Below are positions 1-9,296 of a stretch of 64,000 nucleotides of DNA, piece by piece; positions within the stretch are counted from its first letter, which is position 1, and every line of letters starts with the position of its first letter. The notes under the pieces were generated by a model. That model saw only the letters and a list, made by a program, of their open reading frames with translations. It was not told the origin of the DNA and ran no database searches. The translations under genes and the position numbers were made by a program. The DNA is from Paracoccus sp. TOH (GTDB lineage: Bacteria > Pseudomonadota > Alphaproteobacteria > Rhodobacterales > Rhodobacteraceae), in assembly GCF_030388245.1 (NCBI RefSeq), contig NZ_CP098362.1, positions 558,001 through 622,000 on the forward strand. Reading direction: 5' to 3'.

Positions 1-777
<777 letters not shown>

Positions 778-1641
778 CTATTTCTCCGTCTCGACCAGGC
801 CCTTGACGAACCAGCGCTGCATCAGCACCACCACCAGGATCGGCGGCAGGATGGCCAGCACGCTTGTGACCATCACCAGGTTCCAGGGCGTATCGGCATC
901 GGCAAAGGAGATCATCTTCTTCAGCGCGATGACGATGGTGTTCATTTCATTGGAATTGGTGACCAGCAGCGGCCACAGGTATTGCGTCCAGCCATAGATG
1001 AACTGGATCACGAAGATCGCCGCCACATTGGTCAGCGACAGCGGCCACAGGATGTCCTTGAAGAACCGCCACGGGCCGGCGCCATCGACGCGCGCGGCCT
1101 CCAGCAACTCGTCGGGGATGGTCATGAAGAACTGCCGGAACAGCAGCGTCGCGGTGGCCGAGGCGATCAGGGGCAGGATCAGCCCCGGATAGGTGTCGAT
1201 CAGCCCCAGATCGACCATGACCTTGTAAGTGGGCTGGATGCGCACCTCGACCGGCAGCATCAGGGTGATGAAGATCAGCCAGAAACAGGCCATGCGCAGC
1301 GGAAAGCGGAAGAAGACGATGGCATAGGCCGAGGCCATGGAAATGGCGATCTTTCCCAGCGCGATGCCCATGGCGACGATGGTGGTATTGGCCAGCAGCC
1401 GCCACAGGCTGACGCCGCCGATGCGCCGCACGCCGCCCTCGAAGGCCTCGCCGTAATTCGCCGCGGCCTCGGGACCGGGCAGCAGCGGCAGCGGCGGGCG
1501 CAGGATGGTCTGGGTGCTGTGGGTCGAGGCGATGAAGACGTAATAGACCGGGAAGGCCACCACGATCACGCCGAGGATCATCCAGAAATGCGCGACCAAC
1601 CGGCCCGGCCCGCGGGGGGCCAGGGGGGATGCCTCAGCCAT
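778..1641 (-). CDS. ugpE: UgpE, permease of the glycerol-3-phosphate ABC importer
   Basis: Inner-membrane permease of 287 residues with about six membrane segments, starting near residues 18-38. The EAA loop that docks onto the ATPase reads [20 protein letters not shown] at about 181-200, the expected place for the MalG/UgpE family. It pairs with UgpA to form the channel. Its start overlaps the 3' end of ugpA by 8 bp and its stop abuts the ugpC start, which indicates translational coupling. The length is normal for the family. Confidence 0.9.
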   Translation of the reverse strand: MAEASPLAPRGPGRLVAHFWMILGVIVVAFPVYYVFIASTHSTQTILRPPLPLLPGPEAAANYGEAFEGGVRRIGGVSLWRLLANTTIVAMGIALGKIAISMASAYAIVFFRFPLRMACFWLIFITLMLPVEVRIQPTYKVMVDLGLIDTYPGLILPLIASATATLLFRQFFMTIPDELLEAARVDGAGPWRFFKDILWPLSLTNVAAIFVIQFIYGWTQYLWPLLVTNSNEMNTIVIALKKMISFADADTPWNLVMVTSVLAILPPILVVVLMQRWFVKGLVETEK

Positions 1642-2515
1642 AATGCACCCGCCTTTCGATAAAGCGGAACTGGAAGGCGGTCAGGCCGATGACGATGAGC
1701 ATCAGGATCACCGATTGCGCGGCGGAATCGCCCAGGATCAGGTTCACGAAACCGTCGTTATAGACCTTGTAGACCAATGTTTCCGTGGCCTTGCCGGGGC
1801 CGCCGCCGGTCACCGCATGGATGATGCCGAAGGTGTCGAACAGCGCATAGACCGTGTTCACCACCAGCAGGAAGAAGGTGGTCGGCGTCAGCAGCGGGAA
1901 AACGATGGTCCAGAAGGCGTGCCGCCGCGAGGCGCCGTCGATGGCCGCCGCTTCCAGAAGAGATCGAGGAATCGCCTGCAAGCCAGAGACAAAGAACAGG
2001 AAATTATAGCTGATCTGCTTCCATGTCGCCGCCGCCACCACCAGGATCATGGCGTGATCGGCGTCCAGCAGCGGGTTCCAGCGAATGCCCATCTGCCGCA
2101 GCGGCCAGGCCAGCGTGCCGAAGGACGGGTTGAACATGAACAGCCACAGCATCCCGGCGATGGCCGGCGCCACCGCATAGGGCCAGATCATCAGCGTGCG
2201 GTAGAACCCCTTGCCGCGGATGACCTTTTCCGCCTGCACCGCCAGGAACAGCGCGATCGCCATGGCGAAAAGCGCCACCAGTGCCGAAAAGACCGCGGTG
2301 ACCTGCACCGCGTTCAGGTAGTTCGGATCGCCCAGCACCTTGCGGAAATTCGCCAGGCCCACGAAGGTCGATTTCAGCCCGAAGGCATCCTCGCGCAGCA
2401 TGGATTGCCGGAACGCCTGCGCCGCCGGCCAGTAGAAGAAGATCAGCGTGATTGCCAGCTGCGGCGCCAGCAGCAGCCAGGGCAGCAGCTTGTGCGGAAA
2501 GACCGTGCGCCTCAT
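1634..2515 (-). CDS. ugpA: UgpA, permease of the glycerol-3-phosphate ABC importer
   Basis: Inner-membrane permease of 293 residues from the ATG at 2515, chosen because GGGGGACGG lies just upstream and because UgpA proteins begin close to the [12 protein letters not shown] segment. An in-frame start 27 codons further upstream adds residues with no family resemblance and would overlap the ugpB stop. The EAA motif ([20 protein letters not shown]) is at about 187-206. It forms the heterodimeric channel with UgpE. It follows ugpB after a 49-bp gap that holds a 9-bp stem-loop. Confidence 0.9.
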   Translation of the reverse strand: MRRTVFPHKLLPWLLLAPQLAITLIFFYWPAAQAFRQSMLREDAFGLKSTFVGLANFRKVLGDPNYLNAVQVTAVFSALVALFAMAIALFLAVQAEKVIRGKGFYRTLMIWPYAVAPAIAGMLWLFMFNPSFGTLAWPLRQMGIRWNPLLDADHAMILVVAAATWKQISYNFLFFVSGLQAIPRSLLEAAAIDGASRRHAFWTIVFPLLTPTTFFLLVVNTVYALFDTFGIIHAVTGGGPGKATETLVYKVYNDGFVNLILGDSAAQSVILMLIVIGLTAFQFRFIERRVHYG

Positions 2516-2532
2516 CCGTCCCCCAATGCAGA

Positions 2533-2556
2533 GGCGGGCGCAACAGGGCGCCCGCC
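2533..2556 (-). promoter_or_regulatory. Stem-loop between ugpB and ugpA
   Basis: Perfect 9-bp stem GGCGGGCGC / GCGCCCGCC around a 6-nt loop, with no T-tract. It lies 8 bp past the ugpB stop. Such hairpins often protect the 3' end of a binding-protein message and partly uncouple it from the permease genes. That role is inferred from position. Confidence 0.55.
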
Positions 2557-2564
2557 GCCAAAGT

Positions 2565-3860
2565 TCAGCCGCCCACGGCTTCCTTGATCGCGGCATTGCC
2601 GCGTTCTGCCGCGTTCTTCAGCGCCGTGGCCGCATCCTGCTGACCCGCCAGCATCTTCTCGTATTCCTCGTTCTGGATGTCGCGCAGCTGCGGCAGGTTC
2701 GGGGCGCGGACACCCTTGGAGTTTTCGGTCGGCGGCTTGCCCATCATCTGCAGGATCGGCGTCTCGCGGCCCGGATTCTTCTGGTAGAAATCCGAAGCCT
2801 TGGTCGCCTCGTAAGCCGCCATGGTCACCGGCAGATAGCCCGACTGTTCGTGCAGATATTGCTGCACCTCGGTCTGCGACAGGAAGTTGAAGAAGGCGGC
2901 GACGCCCTTGTAGGTCTCGTCCGACTTGCCGCCCATCACCCAAAGCGAGGCGCCGCCCGGCGTGGTGTTCTGCGGCGCGCCCTCGGCAGTCTCGTCATAG
3001 GGCAGCTGGCCGATGCCGTAGTTCATGCCCGACTTGACGATATCGCCCAGGCCGCCCGAGCTTTCGGTCAGGATGCCGCATTCGCCCGAGGTGAAGTTCT
3101 GCTTGGCCTCGCTGGTGCGGCCGCCATAGACGAAGACGCCCTCTTTCGCCAGGTCCGCAAGCTCCTGGAAATGCTTGACGAACAGCGGGCCGTCGATCTT
3201 CAGCTCGGGGGTGCCGGCCAGGCCGTTCTCGTTCGTGGCCCAGCTGACATTGTTCCAGGCGGCGAAATTCTCGGTATGGATCCAGGTCAGCCAGGTCGAG
3301 GTATAGCCGCAGCTCGCGGCGCCCGATTCCTTGATCTTGCGGGCGGCGGTCCAGACCTCGGCCCAGGTCTTGGGCGGATTCTCGACGTCCAGCCCCGCCT
3401 TTTCGAAGATGTCCTTGTTGTAATACAGGATCGGCGAGGAGGAGTTGTAGGGGAAGGACAGCATCTCGCCCTCGGGGGTCGAGTAATAGCCGACGATGCC
3501 GGGAAGATACTGGCTCTTGTCGAAGTCGTAGCCGCCTTCCTTCAGCACCTCGGCCACCGGCTTGATGGCGCCCTGGGCGCCCATCATCACCCCGGTGCCG
3601 ACGTCGAAGACCTGGATGATGTCCGGGGCCTGCCCGGCGCGGAAGGCGGCGATGCCGGCGTTCAGCGTCTCGGGATAGGTGCCCTTGAAGACGGGCTTGA
3701 CCTCGTAATCTTCTTGGCTGGCGTTGAAATCGCTGGCGATCTTGGTCACCACCTCGGCATTGGCGCCGGTCATGGCGTGCCACCAGGAAATCTCGGTCTT
3801 GGCCTCGGCCGCGACGGGCAGCGCCATCAGCCCGGCAAGCCAGAAAACGGTTCTTTGCAT
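2565..3860 (-). CDS. ugpB: UgpB, periplasmic glycerol-3-phosphate binding protein
   Basis: Periplasmic solute-binding protein of 431 residues that captures glycerol-3-phosphate or glycerophosphodiesters and delivers them to UgpAE. The start at 3860 is preceded by GGAGGAAG, and the protein opens with a classical signal peptide ending at about residue 20 (LPVAAEA, then KTE). The mature N-terminus ([15 protein letters not shown]) and the [10 protein letters not shown] region match the UgpB family. The substrate assignment is by family resemblance; related proteins bind other sugars. It is the first gene of the minus-strand operon. Confidence 0.88.
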   Translation of the reverse strand: MQRTVFWLAGLMALPVAAEAKTEISWWHAMTGANAEVVTKIASDFNASQEDYEVKPVFKGTYPETLNAGIAAFRAGQAPDIIQVFDVGTGVMMGAQGAIKPVAEVLKEGGYDFDKSQYLPGIVGYYSTPEGEMLSFPYNSSSPILYYNKDIFEKAGLDVENPPKTWAEVWTAARKIKESGAASCGYTSTWLTWIHTENFAAWNNVSWATNENGLAGTPELKIDGPLFVKHFQELADLAKEGVFVYGGRTSEAKQNFTSGECGILTESSGGLGDIVKSGMNYGIGQLPYDETAEGAPQNTTPGGASLWVMGGKSDETYKGVAAFFNFLSQTEVQQYLHEQSGYLPVTMAAYEATKASDFYQKNPGRETPILQMMGKPPTENSKGVRAPNLPQLRDIQNEEYEKMLAGQQDAATALKNAAERGNAAIKEAVGG

Positions 3861-4252
3861 GGTCTTCCTCCGAATCGTGCCTTTTTCGGCTCTTCGCTCC
3901 CGGGCGGCATTCCTGGGAACCACGGGTTCCGCGCGCAGCATCCGCCTCCCTGGACGAAACTGTCACCTGCCAGGGGCCGAGGTGTCAATTCGCTTCGTAT
4001 GGCAGATGCCGCCCCGGAGCCACGCCGAGCACCGCGGCGCTTTCGCATTTCTTTGTAAAAATCACATGACGGCAATGCCATGTACGAAATTTTTAATGCG
4101 TTTCATGAAATCGACACATTGCGCGAAAAATCACGCTTTCCGTGCGTTTCTTCTTGAAGCGCGCCCCGAATTTGACCGCAAGCGGCGGAGTGCGGCAGAT
4201 GCGTTTTCCGGTCAGACATGGTATCGAAGCGATGCAACGAAAGGCCGCGACC
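3861..4252. other. Divergent intergenic region ugpB / ada
   Basis: This 392-bp stretch between the two divergent starts has no convincing gene. It should carry both promoters. It includes a perfect 10-bp palindrome TTTCATGAAA at 4101-4110 in an AT-richer patch (about 4055-4140), which could be an operator. I could not fix promoter elements with confidence. Confidence 0.4.
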
Positions 4253-5314
4253 ATGGATCAGCGTCCCCTTCCCCCCCAGAACGATCCGCGCTGGCAGCAG
4301 GTGCTGGCACGCGACGCCACCGCCGACGGGCGTTTCGTCTATGCGGTGCGCTCGACCGGGGTCTATTGCCGGCCCTCCTGCCCGTCGCGCCGTGCCCGGC
4401 CCGAGAACGTCCGCTTTTTCCCCGGCCCGGACGAAGCCGAGGCGGCGGGCTTTCGGCCCTGCCGGCGCTGCAACCCGCGCGGGCTTTCGACGGCCAAGGC
4501 CAATGCCGCCCTGGTCGCCGCCGCCTGCCGGCTGATCGAGGCATCGGACAGCCCGCCCAGCCTCGACGCGCTGGCCGAGGCGGCGGGGATGAGCCGGTTC
4601 CATTTCCACCGCCAGTTCAAGGCGGCGACCGGGCTGACGCCGCGCGCCTATGCCGCCGCGCATCGCGCGGGACGGCTGCGCGAGCGGCTGCGGGGCAGCG
4701 ACAGCGTGACCGGGGCGATCTACGAGGCCGGTTTCAACGCCAGCAGCCGTTTCTACGAAGGCGCGGACGCCATGCTGGGCATGACGCCCTCGGCCTGGCG
4801 CAAGGGCGGCGCGGGCGCCGAGATCCGCTTCGCGCTGGGGCAATGCGCGCTGGGCGCCATCCTGGTCGCGCAAAGCCGGCGCGGCATCTGTGCCATCGCG
4901 CTTGGCGACGACCCCGAGGCGCTGCTGCGCGACTTCCAGGACCGCTTTCCCCGCGCCACCCTGATCGGCGGCGACCCGGAATTCGAGGCGCTGGTGGCCC
5001 GCGTCGTCGGCTTCGTCGAGGCCCCGCGCCTGGGGCTGGACCTGCCGCTGGACATCCGCGGCACCGCCTTCCAGCAGCGGGTCTGGCAGGCGCTGCGGCA
5101 GATCCCGCCCGGCACCACGGCCAGTTATGCCGAAATTGCCCGCCGCATCGGCGCACCGCGCGCCACCCGCGCCGTGGCCCAGGCCTGCGCCGCCAACGCC
5201 ATCGCCGTGGCCATCCCCTGCCACCGGGTGGTGCGCAGCGACGGCGGCTTGTCGGGCTATCGCTGGGGCGTCGCCCGCAAACGCACCCTGCTGGACCGGG
5301 AAACCACCGGCTAG
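4253..5314 (+). CDS. ada: Ada, bifunctional DNA methyltransferase and adaptive-response activator
   Basis: A 353-residue repair protein that takes methyl groups from DNA onto its own cysteines and, once methylated, activates transcription. The N-terminal Zn domain has Cys39, Cys43, Cys70 and Cys73 in GVYCRPSCPSR and FRPCRRCNPRG, each one residue offset from the E. coli set; Cys39 is the expected methylphosphotriester acceptor. An AraC-type helix-turn-helix follows (about 85-180). The C-terminal O6-methylguanine domain carries the catalytic PCHRV with Cys at about 323. The start at 4253 gives E. coli-like spacing; in-frame upstream ATGs would add a non-conserved leader. It is transcribed divergently from ugpB. 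Confidence 0.93.
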   Translation: MDQRPLPPQNDPRWQQVLARDATADGRFVYAVRSTGVYCRPSCPSRRARPENVRFFPGPDEAEAAGFRPCRRCNPRGLSTAKANAALVAAACRLIEASDSPPSLDALAEAAGMSRFHFHRQFKAATGLTPRAYAAAHRAGRLRERLRGSDSVTGAIYEAGFNASSRFYEGADAMLGMTPSAWRKGGAGAEIRFALGQCALGAILVAQSRRGICAIALGDDPEALLRDFQDRFPRATLIGGDPEFEALVARVVGFVEAPRLGLDLPLDIRGTAFQQRVWQALRQIPPGTTASYAEIARRIGAPRATRAVAQACAANAIAVAIPCHRVVRSDGGLSGYRWGVARKRTLLDRETTG

Positions 5315-5320
5315 GGCTTA

Positions 5321-5349
5321 TTGCCGAGCGTTTCTCTTGGGTATATAGG
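5321..5349 (+). promoter_or_regulatory. Candidate promoter for the siderophore-interacting gene
   Basis: TTGCCG at 5321-5326, a 17-nt spacer and TATAGG at 5344-5349, 34 bp before the ATG. It lies just after the ada stop. No clear iron-box could be assigned. Confidence 0.35.
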
Positions 5350-5382
5350 GCGAAGGATCGGCGCCGAGCGAAAGGACCCGTC

Positions 5383-6360
5383 ATGTTTCCGATCCGACCC
5401 TATCGCAGCACCGGCACGCTCGACAGCGCCTCGGGTGCCGCGGCGGCGGCGATCAAGGCCCGCGCCGCCGAGTGGGAGGTCGAGCTGATTGAAACCCCGG
5501 AGAGCCTGACCATGCTGGTCTGGGGCTGCGCGCTGTCGCTGATCCCCGAAGGTCATTCGGCGCGGCTGGAACTCAGCGCCCCCGAGAAGCGGCTGATCGG
5601 CACCTTGCAGGACACCGCCACCACGCTGCTGGACAGCCTCGGCGTCGCGGTGCGCTGGGACCGGGTGGACGAGGGGGCGCTGGCCCCCGGCCTGTCGCTG
5701 CTGCGCGTGGCGCGGATCTGGCAGCGCACGCCCGGCTTCATCCGCGTGCGCCTGGCGGGCGAGGAAGCGGCCCGCTTCGGCCAGGGCGGGTTGCATTTCC
5801 GGCTGCTGCTGCCGCCGCCCGGCCGCGCGCCGCAATGGCCGCGCGTCGCCGCGAACGGCCGCACGCTCTGGCCCGAGGGCGAGGATGCGCCGCATCGCGC
5901 CGTCTATACCACCGCTGCGCAGCAGGCGAACTGGCTGGAATTCGACATCTTCCGCCATGCCGGCAGCCCCACCTGCGACTGGGCCGACCGCGCCCGCCCG
6001 GGCGAGACGGTGGGGATCATCGGCCCCGGCGGCGGCGGTTGCCCCGAAGGCTCGCGGCTGTGGCTGTTCGGAGACGAGACCGCCTTGCCCGCCATTGCCC
6101 GGACCCTGGCCGAGGCGCCGGGCGAGGTCCGCGCCGTCCTGCGCTGCGCGCCCGAGGACATGGCCGATCTGGCGCCTGATCCGCGCGTGCGCCGCTGCGA
6201 CGACCTGCTGGCGGCGCTGGACGGCGCCGATTTCGGCGGCGCCGAGGATCGCCATGTCTGGTTCGCCGGCCCCGCCGCCGAGGCGCGCGAGGCACGGCGG
6301 CGGCTGGTCGCCCGCGGTCTGGGCAAGCGCGAATTCACCGCCGCCGCCTATTGGGGCTAG
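5383..6360 (+). CDS. Siderophore-interacting protein with N-terminal DUF2218 domain
   Basis: Probable cytoplasmic flavin-dependent ferric-siderophore reductase of 325 residues. Residues about 25-100 resemble DUF2218. Residues about 105-225 form the FAD-binding barrel of the ViuB/SIP family (RVARIWQRTPGFIRVRLAG, then TCDWADRARPGETVGIIGPG), and the C-terminal 100 residues form the pyridine-nucleotide-type lobe with WLFGDETALPAIARTL and a terminal RRRLVARGLGKREFTAAAYW. The start at 5383 follows CGAAAGGACCC. It is convergent with the efflux gene downstream, with 3 bp between the stops. The reductase role is from the family; the siderophore is unknown. Confidence 0.85.
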   Translation: MFPIRPYRSTGTLDSASGAAAAAIKARAAEWEVELIETPESLTMLVWGCALSLIPEGHSARLELSAPEKRLIGTLQDTATTLLDSLGVAVRWDRVDEGALAPGLSLLRVARIWQRTPGFIRVRLAGEEAARFGQGGLHFRLLLPPPGRAPQWPRVAANGRTLWPEGEDAPHRAVYTTAAQQANWLEFDIFRHAGSPTCDWADRARPGETVGIIGPGGGGCPEGSRLWLFGDETALPAIARTLAEAPGEVRAVLRCAPEDMADLAPDPRVRRCDDLLAALDGADFGGAEDRHVWFAGPAAEAREARRRLVARGLGKREFTAAAYWG

Positions 6361-6363
6361 CCC

Positions 6364-7551
6364 TCAGGCCAAGCGCAGGCGCGGCAACGACGCCGCCGCC
6401 GCAGTCCAGGCCAGCACCGCGCAAAGCGCGATGGCCGGCACCATGCTGGCGGCGGTGTTGTCAAGGAACGGCCCGGTCACCGCGATCATCAGCCCGCCGG
6501 TCAGCATCTGGATCGTGCCGCCCAGCGACGAGGCAAGCCCGGCGATGTCGGGATGCGGGTCCAGCGACATGACCATGGCCGTCGGCATGACCAACCCCAG
6601 GCAGGCATTGGCCAGGAACAGCCCGGCGATCACCACCGCCAGCGCATCGAAACCGGCGGCCACCACCAGCGACAGCAGCAGCGCCAGCCCGGCAAAGCCG
6701 GTGATCGCCAGCGAGATCACCCGCTCCATCCCGAAGCGCTCGGCCAGCCGGCCGGCGAATTGCGAGGCCGAGAAGAAGCCGATCGCATTCACCGCGAAGG
6801 CCAGCGAGAAACCGGTGGGGCTAAGCCCGTATTGCCGGGTATAGACGAAGCTCGCCGAGGCCAGGAAGACGAAGAAGCTGGCCATGCCGAAGCCGCCGAT
6901 CATCGTCAGCCCCAGGAAGCGCCGGTCCGAAAGCAGCCGGCGGACCCCGGCCAGCATGGCCCTGACCCGCACCGGCCGGCGGTTGTCGGCATCCAGCGTC
7001 TCGGGCAGCACGAACAGGATCAGCGCCAGGCTCAGCAAGGCCGCGCCGGCCAGCACCGCGAAGATTTCGCGCCAACTGCCCCAGGCCATCACCGCCGAGC
7101 CGGTCAGCGGCGCCAGCATCGGCGAGACCGAGATCACGATCATGATCGCCGCCATCATCTTCGCCGCCGCCGGGCCGGTGGCCATGTCGCGGATCACCGC
7201 GCGTGGCACCACCATCAGCGTCGCGGCGCCCAGGCCCTGCACGGCGCGGGCGGCGATCAGCCAGCCGATGGTCGGCGCCAGGCTTGCCGCCACCGTGGCG
7301 GCCAGGAAGATGCCGACGCCGATCACCAGCGGCTTCTTGCGGCCGACCGCATCCGACATCGGGCCATAGATCATCTGGGCAATGCCGAAGACGATGAAAT
7401 ACGAGGTGAGCGTCAGCGCCGCTCCGGCCTCGGTGGTGCCCAGGTCGCTGGCCACCTGCGGCAGCGCGGGCAGATACATGTCGATCGCGAAAGGACCGAC
7501 GGCGGAAAGCAGGCCAAGCAGCAGGGCCATGCGGAACAAGGGATCACGCAT
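6364..7551 (-). CDS. Bcr/CflA-family multidrug efflux MFS transporter
   Basis: Inner-membrane proton-coupled drug exporter of 395 residues with about 12 membrane segments. The Bcr/CflA hallmark DMYLPALPQVASDLG is at about 24-38, and MFS motif A GPMSDAVGRKKPL is in the loop between helices 2 and 3 (about 63-75). The substrate cannot be read from sequence; the family exports chloramphenicol, bicyclomycin or sulfonamides. A second ATG seven codons in is an alternative start. It stands alone. Confidence 0.85.
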   Translation of the reverse strand: MRDPLFRMALLLGLLSAVGPFAIDMYLPALPQVASDLGTTEAGAALTLTSYFIVFGIAQMIYGPMSDAVGRKKPLVIGVGIFLAATVAASLAPTIGWLIAARAVQGLGAATLMVVPRAVIRDMATGPAAAKMMAAIMIVISVSPMLAPLTGSAVMAWGSWREIFAVLAGAALLSLALILFVLPETLDADNRRPVRVRAMLAGVRRLLSDRRFLGLTMIGGFGMASFFVFLASASFVYTRQYGLSPTGFSLAFAVNAIGFFSASQFAGRLAERFGMERVISLAITGFAGLALLLSLVVAAGFDALAVVIAGLFLANACLGLVMPTAMVMSLDPHPDIAGLASSLGGTIQMLTGGLMIAVTGPFLDNTAASMVPAIALCAVLAWTAAAASLPRLRLA

Positions 7552-7774
7552 CGGGAAACCTGTCAGATTTTAAGATATGAAAAAAGCGGACGCAGAATCG
7601 CGCCAAAAGCTGTTCACCGCCGCCGGGCGCTGCATGCCATGGCCCGCGGACAAGCGCAAGCGCCTTCGCGCCGGCTGGTTGATAAATGTTTGACCAGCCG
7701 GATCGGGTCTTTGCCGGGGCCGGGGCGCGGCGCATGCTGGCGGGGATTGCAGGATTCTGTCGCGGAGCACGCCG

Positions 7775-7855
7775 ATGAGGATCTACCACCTTCTCTTCAT
7801 GGCGCAGATCGCCGGGCTTGTCGGACTGATCGGTGCCGCTGTCATTTATTGGTAA
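7775..7855 (+). CDS. Possible 26-residue single-pass membrane peptide
   Basis: ATG with CGGAG seven bases upstream encodes 26 residues: a short basic/aromatic start (MRIYHLLF) and one hydrophobic helix ending in VIYW before TAA. It is too short for comparison and I assign no function. Hydrophobicity and ribosome-binding-site spacing are the only support. Confidence 0.3.
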   Translation: MRIYHLLFMAQIAGLVGLIGAAVIYW

Positions 7856-7874
7856 CAGTTTCCCAAGGCCCCGC

Positions 7875-8097
7875 TTGACAGGTCCGCCTGACATGTAACA
7901 TTGGCGCCATGAACAAAGTGGCTGATTGGTTGTCCAACAAGAGCCCGGTCAGCTTGACTGGCCTCCAGAGTTCGAGAATTTCTCTTGAAATTCATTGTTC
8001 TATGGAATGCCGTTGTTGAGACAAAAAACGCGGTTGAAACTATGTTGCGTCAACAAGTTCACTGCTCGTTCCAGGCCCCGGCGCGACCGGGGCCTTT
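7875..8097 (+). ncRNA. Candidate small transcription unit (sRNA or 36-residue peptide)
   Basis: A consensus -35 TTGACA at 7875-7880, with a weak -10 around TAACAT (7896-7901), is followed after about 170 bp by the strong terminator at 8073-8097. Inside is a short ORF (7909-8019, 36 codons, MNKVADWLSNKS start) without a good ribosome-binding site. The promoter-to-terminator spacing suits a small regulatory RNA. I do not recognise the family. Confidence 0.35.
8073..8097 (+). terminator. Intrinsic terminator
   Basis: Stem AGGCCCCGG / CCGGGGCCT with loop CGCGA, ending in TTT. It closes the small unit starting near 7875. Confidence 0.75.
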
Positions 8098-8477
8098 CAC
8101 TATGCAGCGGCTTGCAGGGATATCTCGCTCGCAGCCTAGATGCTGGCCGTCATCATGAAAGCAGACGGCCATCATTCCGGCGCAACGCCGCCGCGCTTAG
8201 GCAACTCCGGACCGTCCTCACATGGCGATGATTCGATGCGAGGCTGTCAGATCCGCATCCTGCGTCAGCGCCAGGGCGTGGAGCACCGAACGCCTCCGTA
8301 GTGCCAACCCCGTCACTCGCGCCTAGTAAAAGCAGCAAGAACTTCCACTCGCTCTTGCACAGCCTTCCCGCCTATTTTAGTTGATGGTGCATGGGGACTC
8401 GCGAACTCCCCACGAGGCGCCAGCCGAAGATCGCGTTCCAGATCCATCCTGATCGTCCTGTTTAAGGAGGAACGTCC
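8098..8477. other. Gene-free stretch upstream of the chromate operon
   Basis: No supported gene in 380 bp. Short open frames lack ribosome-binding sites and family resemblance. It presumably holds the chr promoter; the only firm element is AAGGAGGAACGTCC immediately before the ATG at 8478. Confidence 0.4.
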
Positions 8478-9296
8478 ATGCCTGCGCCAAACGCTATTTC
8501 AAGTGAGAAGCTGAGCAAGATCATCGGCACCCCCCGCGCGCCGCTGCTTCTAGATGTGCGCTCAGAAGAGGATTTTGCGGAGAGCCCTTACCTGCTGCCG
8601 GGCGCAGTTCGTGCCGATGATCAGATCATGGCCGAGGCGTCGGCGCGTGCGCCCGGTTCGACCATCGCTGTCTGCCGCGCAGGACACCATCGAAGCCAAG
8701 GCGCGGCAGCGTGGTTGCGTGCCGAGGGCGTCGGCGCCGAATATCTCGACGGCGGCTTTGACGGTTGGCTGGCTGCCGGGCTACCAGTAATCGACCCAGC
8801 ACGGTTGCCGCCGCGGGATACGCAGGGCCGTACCGTCTGGGTGACGCGTGCTCGGCCCAAAGTGGACCGCATCGCGTGTCCCTGGCTCATCCGCCGCTTT
8901 GTCGATCCGCGCGCGATCTTCCTCTTCGTTGCGCCTGCAGAGGTGGTCGGCGTGGCCGAGCGCTACAACGGCGCGGCCTTCGACGTCGAAGAGACGTTCT
9001 GGAGCCATCGTGGCAATCTCTGCACCTTCGACGTGATGGTGGCCGAGCTTGGCCTCTCCCTGCCAGCGCTTGAAGTCTTGGCGCGGATCGTGCGCGGGGC
9101 GGATACGGCTCGGCTTGACCTGGCGCCCGAGGCGGCAGGGCTTCTGGCGGCCTCGCTCGGTCTCTCGCGCATGTTCTCGGATGACTTGGAGCAGCTGGAG
9201 GCCGGCATGTTGCTCTACGATGCGCTCTATCGATGGGCGCGGGATGCTCGAGGTGAGACCCACAACTGGCCCACCAACAGCCCGAGGACAACATAA
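8478..9296 (+). CDS. chrB: Rhodanese-ChrB fusion, chromate resistance protein
   Basis: 272 residues in two domains. The N-terminal rhodanese domain (about 8-110) has the active-site loop CRAGHHRS with Cys66 and a C-terminal GGFDGWLAAGLP. The second domain (about 118-260) is the ChrB C-terminal fold: VWVTRARPKVDRIACPWLIRRFVDP, then CTFDVMVAELGL. Classical ChrB proteins have a DNA-binding-like N-terminus in place of the rhodanese. The preceding ribosome-binding site AAGGAGGA is near perfect. Its TAA overlaps the chrA ATG, so the two are coupled. It may sense, bind or reduce chromate; the role is inferred. Confidence 0.82.
   Translation: MPAPNAISSEKLSKIIGTPRAPLLLDVRSEEDFAESPYLLPGAVRADDQIMAEASARAPGSTIAVCRAGHHRSQGAAAWLRAEGVGAEYLDGGFDGWLAAGLPVIDPARLPPRDTQGRTVWVTRARPKVDRIACPWLIRRFVDPRAIFLFVAPAEVVGVAERYNGAAFDVEETFWSHRGNLCTFDVMVAELGLSLPALEVLARIVRGADTARLDLAPEAAGLLAASLGLSRMFSDDLEQLEAGMLLYDALYRWARDARGETHNWPTNSPRTT

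Noticed and set aside
3724..6360. 878-codon plus-strand ORF over ugpB, ada and the siderophore gene
   Set aside because: Only its last 325 codons are the true siderophore-interacting gene; the rest reads ada out of frame.
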